DNA from: Pseudolysobacter sp.
GTDB taxonomy: Bacteria > Pseudomonadota > Gammaproteobacteria > Xanthomonadales > Rhodanobacteraceae
DNA: 5,360 bases
Assembly: GCA_025351985.1 (NCBI GenBank)
Contig: JANXUW010000519.1
Coordinates: 1 to 5,360, forward strand
Direction: 5' to 3'
The position numbers and the translations under genes are program-made. The notes below the pieces were generated by a model. The model was given only the letters and a program-made list of their open reading frames with translations, ran no database searches and had not been told where the DNA came from. Positions 1 to 5,360 of the stretch are shown here, piece after piece. How positions within the stretch are numbered: position 1 is the stretch's first letter; every line of letters begins with the position of its first letter.

Positions 1-108
1 GTGATCCGCAATATCCATCTGGTCGAAGACGATGAAGAACACATCGAAGGCAATGCGGAAAAGATCAGGGGACTGGTGTTGAAAACCTGTTTTCTGAAAA
101 AGGTTTGA
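1..108 (+). CDS. 3' end of an unrecognised protein (partial)
   Basis: Frame 1 is open from the first base to a TGA at 106-108 and encodes 35 residues. The peptide is charged, with an acidic stretch (VEDDEEH) followed by a helix-like segment ending in FLKKV. It looks like the C-terminal helix of a cytosolic protein whose body lies left of the window. The first codon is GTG, but nothing upstream is visible to test whether it is a start, and a natural C-terminus is more likely. I do not recognise the family and assign no function. About 110 bases separate its stop from the hydrolase start at 219, so the two could share a transcript, but no promoter or terminator between them is convincing. Confidence 0.45.
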   Translation: MIRNIHLVEDDEEHIEGNAEKIRGLVLKTCFLKKV

Positions 109-205
109 AGTCGCTCGCTGTGCTGCAACGTGCTCGAAGCGATCGTCTGAGTCGAAGTGATTGCTGCAGCCCGACATCGGCTACCATGACTGCATTAACC
201 TCACC

Positions 206-210
206 GGAAG
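206..210 (+). promoter_or_regulatory. Ribosome binding site of the alpha/beta hydrolase
   Basis: GGAAG lies 8 bases before the ATG at 219. This decides the start. The frame is open further upstream, with a TTG at 105 and an ATG at 186, but only the 219 start puts a signal peptide at the very N-terminus. Confidence 0.5.
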
Positions 211-218
211 TCTCAGCC

Positions 219-1091
219 ATGTCGTTTCGCCGATCGCTTCCAATCCGCAACTTGCTGCTGAGTAGCGTGATATTTTCCGTCATCGGCAGCGCGACCGTGA
301 GCGCCGCGCAGACCGACAGTGAAGATCGACCGATCGCCATTCCGATCAGCGATACCCAGGGTCATACGCGACAGATGCGCGGTCACGTTTGCATTCCGGA
401 GGATACCGACCAGCCCCGGCTGGTCATCATCAACCATGGCTCGCCAGCACTGGCCTCGCAGCGTCCGGCGTTGACTCCGACCAGTTGCAGCAGCGAAACG
501 GCGCAGTGGTTTCTCGGCCAAGGTTATGCGGTGATGTTTGTGCTCCGACTCGGTTATGGCGCGACCGGTGGGCCATGGACCGAAACCTTCGGCACGTGCG
601 ATGACGCCGACTATTACCACGCCGGGCTGGAAACGGCGCGGCAGATTCGTGCGATGGTCGCGTATGCGCCGAAAATCGAAGAAATCGATGCGAGCGACAT
701 CATTGTCGTCGGACATTCCGCTGGCGGCTGGGGCACGCTAGCGTTCAACAGCATGCCGCATCCGACCGTTGCCACGGTGATCAACATGGCGGCCGGGCGG
801 GGCGGCTATCAGGGCGCACCGAACGTGACTTGCCAACCCGAACGGCTCGTGGAAGCGGCGCGGCGTTACGGCGAAACCGCGACCGCGCCGATGTTGTGGA
901 TCTACGCGAAGAACGATCATTTTTTCGGGCCATCATTGGCCCAGGAAATGTACGACGCCTACACCGCCGGCGATGACGAAGTGCAGTTCGAGCAACTCGG
1001 CAGTTTTGGCGAAGACGGTCACCAGCTGTTTTTCGCGCGCGGCGGTTCGCGCGTATGGGGACCGATCATCGAGACGTATCTCGGCGATTAG
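219..1091 (+). CDS. Secreted alpha/beta hydrolase (dienelactone-hydrolase-like)
   Basis: This is a 290-residue serine hydrolase of the alpha/beta fold, probably acting on an ester or similar bond in the periplasm or outside the cell. Residues 1-29 form a signal peptide: basic MSFRRSLPIR, a hydrophobic core, then VSA before AQTD. The mature part shows the fold's landmarks in order: the oxyanion-hole segment INHGSP (HG at 73-74), the nucleophile elbow GHSAGG (165-170, Ser167), the acid in YAKNDHFFGP (Asp233) and the histidine in GEDGHQLFF (His268). The triad is complete and correctly spaced. Four cysteines (58, 90, 127, 205) could form disulfides after export. The start at 219 is chosen for its Shine-Dalgarno sequence and signal peptide; an ATG at 186 would add 11 residues. 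The substrate cannot be read from sequence: esterase, lipase-like or peptidase activity are all possible. It converges with the DUF1345 gene, so they are not an operon. Confidence 0.85.
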   Translation: MSFRRSLPIRNLLLSSVIFSVIGSATVSAAQTDSEDRPIAIPISDTQGHTRQMRGHVCIPEDTDQPRLVIINHGSPALASQRPALTPTSCSSETAQWFLGQGYAVMFVLRLGYGATGGPWTETFGTCDDADYYHAGLETARQIRAMVAYAPKIEEIDASDIIVVGHSAGGWGTLAFNSMPHPTVATVINMAAGRGGYQGAPNVTCQPERLVEAARRYGETATAPMLWIYAKNDHFFGPSLAQEMYDAYTAGDDEVQFEQLGSFGEDGHQLFFARGGSRVWGPIIETYLGD

Positions 1092-1122
1092 TGAGGGCCG
1101 GATCAGTTCACTCTCGCTCATG

Positions 1123-1141
1123 CGCCCGAATTTTTCGGGCG
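1123..1141. terminator. GC-rich hairpin between convergent genes, possible terminator
   Basis: CGCCCGAA (1123-1130) and TTCGGGCG (1134-1141) form a perfect 8 bp stem around a TTT loop. It lies 31 bases after the hydrolase stop and 31 bases beyond the stop of the opposing DUF1345 gene, so it could end transcripts from both sides. No T-run follows on either strand, so it is not a classical intrinsic terminator. It could instead stabilise mRNA 3' ends. Confidence 0.4.
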
Positions 1142-1175
1142 TAGCGTTGATCGAAACGATCAAACGAATTCGCTA
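1142..1175. repeat. Nested inverted repeat next to the hairpin
   Basis: TTGATCG (1147-1153) pairs with CGATCAA (1157-1163) around AAA. Outside it, TAGCG (1142-1146) pairs with CGCTA (1171-1175), leaving seven unpaired bases on the right side. The outer right arm overlaps the stop codon of the minus-strand gene (1173-1175). It begins directly after the hairpin at 1123-1141. No T-run follows. Function unknown; a transcript 3'-end structure is the simplest reading. Confidence 0.4.
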
Positions 1176-1874
1176 GAGCAATCCGGCCGCGATGTTGATC
1201 GTGAGTGCCAGCAGGATCGTGTTGAAGAAAAACGCGAGCACGCTGTGGATCAGACCGACGCGGCGCATCGTTCGTGTGTTGAACGACACATCGGCAGTCT
1301 GGCCGGACGTGCCGATGATGCAGGCGGCGTAGAGAAAATCGAAATAATCCGGCGCATCGGTGCCCGGAAACTCCATGCCCTTGTACTGCTCGCCCTTGCC
1401 GCGATAAAAATCGTGCGCGTAATGCAGCGCGAACATGGTCTGGCTGATCAGCCACGTCGTCAGCACGGTCAATCCGGCCAGGCCGATATGGCCGAGTTTC
1501 ATCCAGCCTTGCAGATCCTTGGCGGTGGATAGTTCGATCGCGATTGCGCAGAGAGTTGCCAGCGACGCACACGCAACGATCGCGAGCACGACATACTCGC
1601 CTTCGTCCTGCGCACAGGCACGCGCGCGCATGTGGTGTGTGGTCGCGCGCGCCATCATCGAAATCGCGAGGATCAGATACAGCAGCGCGGCGACGTTCCA
1701 GCCGATCAAGCCACGCGTGACCGGCTGCGGTATCCAGGCCGGCGGCAGCACAAACCACAACGCCACGCCGCACAGGATAGAGATGAACAAACGCGGCCGT
1801 GCGACGGCGACGCGCATTCCGGGCATGTGGCGTAGTTTCATTCGCAGTGACTCAGGCAGGAAAATGTTTCGCAT
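1173..1874 (-). CDS. DUF1345-family inner-membrane protein
   Basis: This is a 233-residue polytopic membrane protein. The hydrophobic segments lie at roughly 28-46, 55-74, 94-115, 127-150 and 207-231, giving about five helices. The second half carries the pattern I know from DUF1345 (COG4291, predicted membrane protein): HYAHDFY (151-157), then PDYFDFLYAACIIGTSGQ (175-192) with TADVSF following, then RR..LIHSVLAFFFNT (204-219) leading into a final helix with LALTIN. The family's function is not established, so none is given. The start is uncertain. The ATG at 1874 has no visible Shine-Dalgarno, and Met12 (ATG at 1841), Met17 or Met20 would give a length nearer the roughly 210-220 residues I expect, with basic residues directly before helix 1. 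It lies 85 bases downstream of the glycoside hydrolase on the same strand, so co-transcription is possible but unsupported. Confidence 0.82.
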   Translation of the reverse strand: MRNIFLPESLRMKLRHMPGMRVAVARPRLFISILCGVALWFVLPPAWIPQPVTRGLIGWNVAALLYLILAISMMARATTHHMRARACAQDEGEYVVLAIVACASLATLCAIAIELSTAKDLQGWMKLGHIGLAGLTVLTTWLISQTMFALHYAHDFYRGKGEQYKGMEFPGTDAPDYFDFLYAACIIGTSGQTADVSFNTRTMRRVGLIHSVLAFFFNTILLALTINIAAGLL

Positions 1875-1959
1875 TGTAGCGGACGCCGATCGACAGAGCC
1901 GTTATTGCGATGAGGCAGATTTGCAGCCGACATGATTGATCAATTTTCGTCAAACCCGA

Positions 1960-3801
1960 CTACTGAAAACCGTTGCGAAATATCACATCGGTGATCGCCG
2001 CCTGAAACGAGGTGCTGAGAAAAATCGCCGCGCCGCCCAGCGTTACCGCATTCGCCGGTGTCGTTGTGGTGACGGCGCTCTGCGAATAATCCCACGCGCG
2101 TTTTTGCAACGATCCACTCGCGATGCCGGCATTGAATGTGTAGTTGACCGTCGTCGGATTTTCGTTGGCGTGTTGCACTGCTCGTGCCCACAACACATAC
2201 ACGACTTGCCCGATCTGATCGGAAAACGCCGCGCCGTCCGCCGTTGCCGGAAGATCCAACGCCGCGCTTCGCACGGCATCGTAGCGATAACCGAACAACA
2301 GGTTTGCGGTGGTCTTGTATGCGTAATACTGCACGGTCGGTGTCTGGTGGTACGGCGTGATGCAGCCGAGATCCTTGTATAGGCCTTGCACCTTGGTGTT
2401 GTCCGTGCCGACCAGAGTGCCATTGCAGTCAGTGCCGTTTTCCTGCACCTCATCCGACGATGCATAAATGTGATATTGGCTGATGCCGTTTTTCTGGCTG
2501 GTTACGAGCGCCTTGATGATGTAGTTGCGCGCGTAATCCGCCGCGCCGTATTGATCAGTCGGCGGCGCAAGCGCGCTGCCGGAAACGTTTTGTGGCATCA
2601 CGCGCGGCACGTTGTTCTCGGTGACGATAAATACCTTGCGCGGTTTGCTCGTACCGTCGTAACCGCCCGCCGTGAGCACGTCGACAAAGGCCTGCTTGAG
2701 TTCGATGTAGTTCGCCGTGGCTGTATCCGAATTGGCGAGCGCGCAGAATCCGGTGCTCGCGATATACGCCTCATTCGCCGTGCACGCGGCAGCATTGCCA
2801 CCGTAACGGCGCAGGCTATATTGCGGATACGAGTGATACGACAACACATCGAAATACGCACCACCGCCGAGTGGATAACGCGACGATATCGAGCCTTCAT
2901 TGCCATCGCCTTCGCCGGGATTTTGCTGGTTGGTGGTGCCCGGATTATCGGTGTTGCGCAGCATCGCCTGGACGAACGACGGATAACCCAATCCGCCGGT
3001 CGCGACATATGCCGTGGGGTCCACGGTCTTGACCACTTCATAGATGATGCGATGCAGTCGATTCACATGCGAAATCGGCGCCTTGAGATTGCTCAAATCA
3101 CACGGCAGCGGATTGACCGTGCCCCAGTATTGCGCGGACGCGGTGTTCTGGCTGGCGTTGTAGTTCGGTGTGAAGTCTGGCTCGTTCCATACCTCGTAAA
3201 ACTTCACGAAATTCTTGTAGGTGCTGACCACCTGGAACATGTAGTCGGCCAGATAATTCTGCGGATTGACCTTCTTGAAACCCGGATGCGCGGTATCGTC
3301 GATCCAGATCGGCAGATACATGTTGGCGTGCATCCACGACTGATCGGCGCAGCCGCCGTAATGGTTCGGATCGCGCCGCGTACCGGCGATATGGTACGAC
3401 GCGTTGACGAAAATCGTGTTGTCGCGCGCGCCCAGGTTTTGGAAATGTGTGAACTGCGGCACGCGAATATTGATGCCGTAAGTCTGGATAAAATCGTCGT
3501 ACAACGCGCCGCGCAAGGTATGTGCGCCAACGCCAGCCTGGTTTTGCGCCGGATTGCCGAGCAGGATATCGGCGACCTGATTGTCGTTGTCGCTCCAGCC
3601 GAAGTAGCCCATGTTGCTACCGTACGCAAACAGGCCGGAGTAGGCGGGCACCTGGGTATCGGCGCTGTAGGAAATCGGCGAGACCTGCGCGTTGGCCGGG
3701 CGTGCTGCAAGGTTGAGTAGTGCGATGGTCAGGAGCGCGATAAAGCCGGATCGCATTGAAATTTTCAAAATCGCATTCAGCCGTCCATCGCGGATTTTCA
3801 T
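1960..3801 (-). CDS. Exported clan GH-A-like glycoside hydrolase, family not assigned
   Basis: This is a 613-residue exported protein, probably cleaving a polysaccharide or glycoside outside the cytoplasm. A signal peptide covers residues 1-38, with hydrophobic core GFIALLTIALLNLAA and cleavage after ANA before QVSP. The catalytic region (about 50-505) looks like a TIM barrel of clan GH-A. FYEVWNEPDF gives the acid/base Glu207 in the NEP motif, SYHSYP gives a conserved-type His323, and FIVTENNV gives the likely nucleophile Glu395, 188 residues after the acid/base. QYHIYASS (442-449) fits the last barrel strand. Residues about 515-600, including GQVVYVLWA, resemble the C-terminal beta domain that often follows such barrels. 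Six cysteines (151, 234, 340, 353, 459, 480) suit disulfides. The last residues, DVIFRNGFQ, form a short tail described in the findings. The start at 3801 is preferred because AAGG precedes it; Met16 (3756) also gives a signal peptide but lacks an RBS. GH39, GH5 or an uncharacterised relative are all possible, and the substrate is unknown. Confidence 0.8.
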   Translation of the reverse strand: MKIRDGRLNAILKISMRSGFIALLTIALLNLAARPANAQVSPISYSADTQVPAYSGLFAYGSNMGYFGWSDNDNQVADILLGNPAQNQAGVGAHTLRGALYDDFIQTYGINIRVPQFTHFQNLGARDNTIFVNASYHIAGTRRDPNHYGGCADQSWMHANMYLPIWIDDTAHPGFKKVNPQNYLADYMFQVVSTYKNFVKFYEVWNEPDFTPNYNASQNTASAQYWGTVNPLPCDLSNLKAPISHVNRLHRIIYEVVKTVDPTAYVATGGLGYPSFVQAMLRNTDNPGTTNQQNPGEGDGNEGSISSRYPLGGGAYFDVLSYHSYPQYSLRRYGGNAAACTANEAYIASTGFCALANSDTATANYIELKQAFVDVLTAGGYDGTSKPRKVFIVTENNVPRVMPQNVSGSALAPPTDQYGAADYARNYIIKALVTSQKNGISQYHIYASSDEVQENGTDCNGTLVGTDNTKVQGLYKDLGCITPYHQTPTVQYYAYKTTANLLFGYRYDAVRSAALDLPATADGAAFSDQIGQVVYVLWARAVQHANENPTTVNYTFNAGIASGSLQKRAWDYSQSAVTTTTPANAVTLGGAAIFLSTSFQAAITDVIFRNGFQ

Positions 3802-3924
3802 GGTGCGATACCTTGCCCGGAATATGTCCTGCGAGTGTCAGGCAAAATCGCAGCGGATACCAGTCGACAGCAATGTGCGAAACTTCATTCGATCCCTCGC
3901 GCGTGTCGATCCGGCGCAGTCCTC
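3802..3924. other. Divergent intergenic region
   Basis: These 123 bases separate two divergently read genes, the glycoside hydrolase (-) and the oxidoreductase-like protein (+), and should hold promoters for both. I found no sigma-70 pair I would defend on either strand. The best minus-strand candidates, such as TTGCTG or TTGCCT with weak -10 partners, have poor matches or short spacing. No long inverted repeat that would suggest an operator was seen. Confidence 0.4.
3811..3814 (-). promoter_or_regulatory. Weak ribosome binding site of the glycoside hydrolase
   Basis: On the minus strand AAGG (within GCAAGG) lies 9 bases before the ATG at 3801. The alternative Met16 start at 3756 has only an A/T-rich stretch before it. 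This favours the longer form with a 15-residue N-terminal extension. Confidence 0.35.
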
Positions 3925-4086
3925 ATGAACATCGCAAACGATACTCCACCGTTGCCGCCACGCGAGCCCGATCCCGGCGATTGTTGCGGTGAAGGTTGCA
4001 CGAATTGCGTATTCGATATTTACGAGGCAGCGCTTGCGCGCCATCGGACCGCCTTGGCTGCGTGGGAGCGTGATCGACAGCGTTGA
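3925..4086 (+). CDS. Small oxidoreductase-like domain protein (Oxidored-like, PF09791 type)
   Basis: This 53-residue protein is nearly all one short motif. A proline-rich lead (PPLPPREPDPGD, 8-19) runs into CCGEGCTNC (20-28) and then VFDIYEAALARH, followed by a charged helix ending AAWERDRQR. The pattern PEPGDCCGxGCxxCVxDxY matches what I know as the Oxidored-like domain, found in small bacterial proteins and in the eukaryotic OXLD1 protein. The four cysteines (20, 21, 25, 28) could bind a metal or act in redox chemistry, but no activity is established for the family as far as I know. It has no signal peptide and should be cytosolic. The ATG at 3925 is chosen because the motif begins soon after it. 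The frame stays open upstream to an ATG at 3835, but that extension is not family-like. No clear Shine-Dalgarno precedes 3925. It is divergent from the glycoside hydrolase and probably its own unit. Confidence 0.8.
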   Translation: MNIANDTPPLPPREPDPGDCCGEGCTNCVFDIYEAALARHRTALAAWERDRQR

Positions 4087-4317
4087 ATCAGGTTGCCGGT
4101 CAACCATGCGCGCTTGACAGTCTGCGCGGCAGCGAAAGACACTCGATGAATTGCAGAAGTAAAAAAATATACAAGCAACGCGATTGATGCAGCTGACTGC
4201 AGAACATGTGGCGTTGCCCAGAAGAACAAAAAACGGTGTGCATGCAATACTTTGAGCGGACACTTCGAGCGCGCATCGCGTCGCGTTCCATGCAAACTTA
4301 TCAAAGGGGATAATTCC
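4087..4317. other. Intergenic region and leader of the collagen-like gene
   Basis: These 231 bases hold no coding region I can support. They are more AT-rich in the middle, with an A7 run (4161-4167) followed by TATACA (4168-4173), which resembles a -10 box but has no matching -35 at 16-18 bases. A perfect TTGACA at 4114-4119 has only weak -10 partners near 4138-4143. A small hairpin, GGTTG/CAACC (4091-4105), follows the stop of the preceding gene without a T-run. The promoter of the collagen-like gene probably lies here, but I cannot place it. Confidence 0.4.
4303..4310 (+). promoter_or_regulatory. Strong ribosome binding site of the collagen-like gene
   Basis: AAAGGGGA lies 7 bases before the ATG at 4318. 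It is the best Shine-Dalgarno in the window and fixes the start of the collagen-like protein. Confidence 0.7.
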
Positions 4318-5360
4318 ATGAAGCAAGATCCTGCACGTTTGCCACAGCGCCGGCTGCTTGCCGTTGCGTTGTCGCTGCTGAACGTCGGCGCAGTCGTGGA
4401 TGCCTCAGCTGCCGATGTGCAGATCAATACACCGCCGTCCGGCAATTTTGTAGTGAAGGATAATGCCGGCGCCACTACCTTGCTGATGGTCGATGGCAGC
4501 GGTTTGGTGGCCTTGCCTTATCTGTCCACCGCACCGGCAACGTATTCGAGCGGCGTATGTTTTGGCCCCGGTGGTGTGTTGGGCCAATGCGCATCGCTCG
4601 CCGGCGTGACGGGTGCTACCGGCGCAACGGGCGCGGCAGGTCCGCCTGGCCCCGCAGGTGTTACCGGTGCGATGGGCCTGACCGGTGTTGCCGGTAGCAC
4701 CGGCGCTAGCGGACTTGTTGGAGCCACCGGTGCTGCGGGTGCAACGGGTGCGACAGGCAGCGTTGGCGCTACCGGATCCATCGGCCCTGTCGGTATTACC
4801 GGCGCTACCGGGGTGGCTGGCGCCAGCGGTGGAACCGGCGCGACAGGAGCAGTCGGCCCAGCAGCCGGATTGATCCCGTTTTCCACGGGTATCATTCTCA
4901 GCGGAGCCACCGTGGTTTCGGCCAGTCCGGTGCTGATGGGTTTTGGTAATCACACTACCGAAGTCATCAACGGCGCGGGAGAATCGACGATGCCACCCGA
5001 GGCTGCCGGCTTTTCTTTTCCGATTCCTTTTGCGGGTACGGTGCAAAATCTGCAGGTCAGTGCGGATCTTCTGGTGGCGTCCGTCGTGTCCATCAATGTC
5101 GTCGGCCTGCAATACGACTTCACCGTTTTTGTCGCGCCCGCCATCATCAATAACGGCATCGACCATCTCGCGGCAAGTTATACGACAACACCACTTTCCA
5201 GCTCGCTCAGATTCGGCTTCCCGAATAGCATTGTCACCGCCGGTACGTTCCGCAGTGCCAGCAATATCAATGCCGGCACGGTTCTGAATGTTGCTGCCGG
5301 TGATCGTATTGGTATCCGCATAAGAACGTTGGGCGCGACGGATTCCTCCGCGGCCGACAT
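4318..5360 (+). CDS. Secreted collagen-like protein with BclB-like C-terminal region (3' end outside window)
   Basis: The visible 347 residues are open to the right edge, so the C-terminus is missing. Residues 1-31 form a signal peptide: basic N-terminus with RR at 11-12, core [15 protein letters not shown], and ASA before AD. Residues 32-94 are a compact module ([18 protein letters not shown], then [11 protein letters not shown] with Cys81 and Cys91). I recall similar modules before phage-fibre-like or collagen-like stretches in proteobacteria. Residues 96-182 are 29 unbroken Gly-X-Y triplets. From about 184 (AGLIPFSTG, then VLMGFG, then [16 protein letters not shown]) the sequence resembles the C-terminal domain of the Bacillus exosporium glycoprotein BclB, a beta-rich, probably trimerising head. 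The inferred role is a trimeric surface or secreted stalk-and-head fibre, perhaps for adhesion. No anchor is visible, and one may lie beyond the window. It has its own strong RBS and a 231-base upstream gap, so it is probably transcribed alone. Confidence 0.85.
   Translation, partial: MKQDPARLPQRRLLAVALSLLNVGAVVDASAADVQINTPPSGNFVVKDNAGATTLLMVDGSGLVALPYLSTAPATYSSGVCFGPGGVLGQCASLAGVTGATGATGAAGPPGPAGVTGAMGLTGVAGSTGASGLVGATGAAGATGATGSVGATGSIGPVGITGATGVAGASGGTGATGAVGPAAGLIPFSTGIILSGATVVSASPVLMGFGNHTTEVINGAGESTMPPEAAGFSFPIPFAGTVQNLQVSADLLVASVVSINVVGLQYDFTVFVAPAIINNGIDHLAASYTTTPLSSSLRFGFPNSIVTAGTFRSASNINAGTVLNVAAGDRIGIRIRTLGATDSSAAD
4603..4863 (+). repeat. Collagen-like Gly-X-Y repeat tract (29 triplets)
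   Basis: The tract encodes 29 consecutive Gly-X-Y triplets with no interruption. The Y position is Thr in 14 of 29, and GAT is the commonest triplet (8). Proline is scarce: four in X and one in Y. The DNA is a degenerate 9-base periodicity (GGY-GCN-ACN) rather than an exact tandem repeat, because glycine and threonine codons vary. Variation in triplet number between strains is likely, as in other bacterial collagens. Confidence 0.9.

Noticed and set aside
105..218. N-terminal extension of the hydrolase from a TTG at 105 or ATG at 186
   Set aside because: It overlaps the stop of the preceding gene, is Ser/Arg-rich and would bury the signal peptide inside the protein. The ATG at 219 has a good Shine-Dalgarno.
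1108..1773. Minus-strand open frame of 221 codons overlapping the DUF1345 gene in another frame
   Set aside because: It is Arg- and Cys-rich with no hydrophobic pattern or family resemblance, while the overlapping frame has conserved DUF1345 motifs and membrane helices.
1935..1944. Perfect palindrome ATTGATCAAT just beyond the glycoside hydrolase stop
   Set aside because: Ten bases of AT-rich self-complementarity is easily chance, and it has no loop, so it cannot form a terminator hairpin.
2386..3720. Long open frame of 444 codons on the plus strand, opposite the glycoside hydrolase
   Set aside because: Its translation is rich in Arg, Val and Ile, low in complexity and without recognisable domains. 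It lies fully antisense to a gene with clear catalytic motifs and arises from that gene's codon bias.
4091..4105. Terminator after the oxidoreductase-like gene (GGTTG/CAACC hairpin)
   Set aside because: The stem is only 5 bp and is not followed by a T-run.
4114..4143. Sigma-70 promoter from TTGACA at 4114
   Set aside because: The -35 is perfect, but at 17-18 base spacing the -10 positions read AGACAC or GACACT, which match poorly.
4518..4910. Minus-strand open frame encoding a Pro-Val-Ala-Pro repeat protein
   Set aside because: It is the reverse-complement reading of the collagen-like triplets (GGN/ACN/GCN), which inevitably gives proline-rich repeats. It has no independent support.
4405..5166. 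Minus-strand open frame opposite the collagen-like gene, with Gly/Ser/Thr/Arg-rich repeats
   Set aside because: Its repeats are the complement of the Gly-X-Y codons. The plus strand has the signal peptide, the strong RBS and the recognisable domains.
1..5360. Mobile element, CRISPR array, tRNA or toxin-antitoxin system
   Set aside because: No direct-repeat/spacer pattern, transposase or integrase motifs, cloverleaf, or paired small toxin/antitoxin genes were seen in either strand.

Overview
The window reads as chromosomal DNA of a moderately GC-rich Gram-negative bacterium, most likely a gammaproteobacterium of the Xanthomonadales (Rhodanobacteraceae type, such as Dokdonella or Rudaea). This rests on three recalled resemblances. 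The glycoside hydrolase ends in IFRNGFQ, close to the short IFxxGFE-like tails I associate with secreted proteins of that group. A tiny oxidoreductase-like protein is present. The collagen-like protein has an N-terminal module of a kind I recall from proteobacteria. None of this was checked by search, so the taxonomy is an inference.

Layout: positions 1-108 hold the 3' end of an unrecognised plus-strand gene. A secreted alpha/beta hydrolase (219-1091, +) follows and converges with a DUF1345-type inner-membrane protein (1173-1874, -). The roughly 80 bp between their stops holds adjacent inverted repeats. Next is a large exported glycoside-hydrolase-like protein (1960-3801, -). Its 5' end lies back to back with a 53-residue cysteine-rich oxidoreductase-like protein (3925-4086, +). 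After a gap of about 230 bp, a secreted collagen-like protein with a BclB-like C-terminal region starts at 4318 (+) and runs off the right edge.

Three of the five well-supported genes carry convincing export signals: the hydrolase, the glycoside hydrolase and the collagen-like protein. The region is therefore biased toward envelope and extracellular functions. Orientations alternate and gaps are 80-230 bp, so I see no clear multi-gene operon and no evidence that the genes form one pathway. The two minus-strand genes could be co-transcribed across 85 bp, but nothing shows it. There are no RNA genes, insertion sequences, CRISPR arrays or phage genes that I can support. The most interesting items are the collagen/BclB-like surface protein in a Gram-negative setting and the glycoside hydrolase, whose family I cannot assign.
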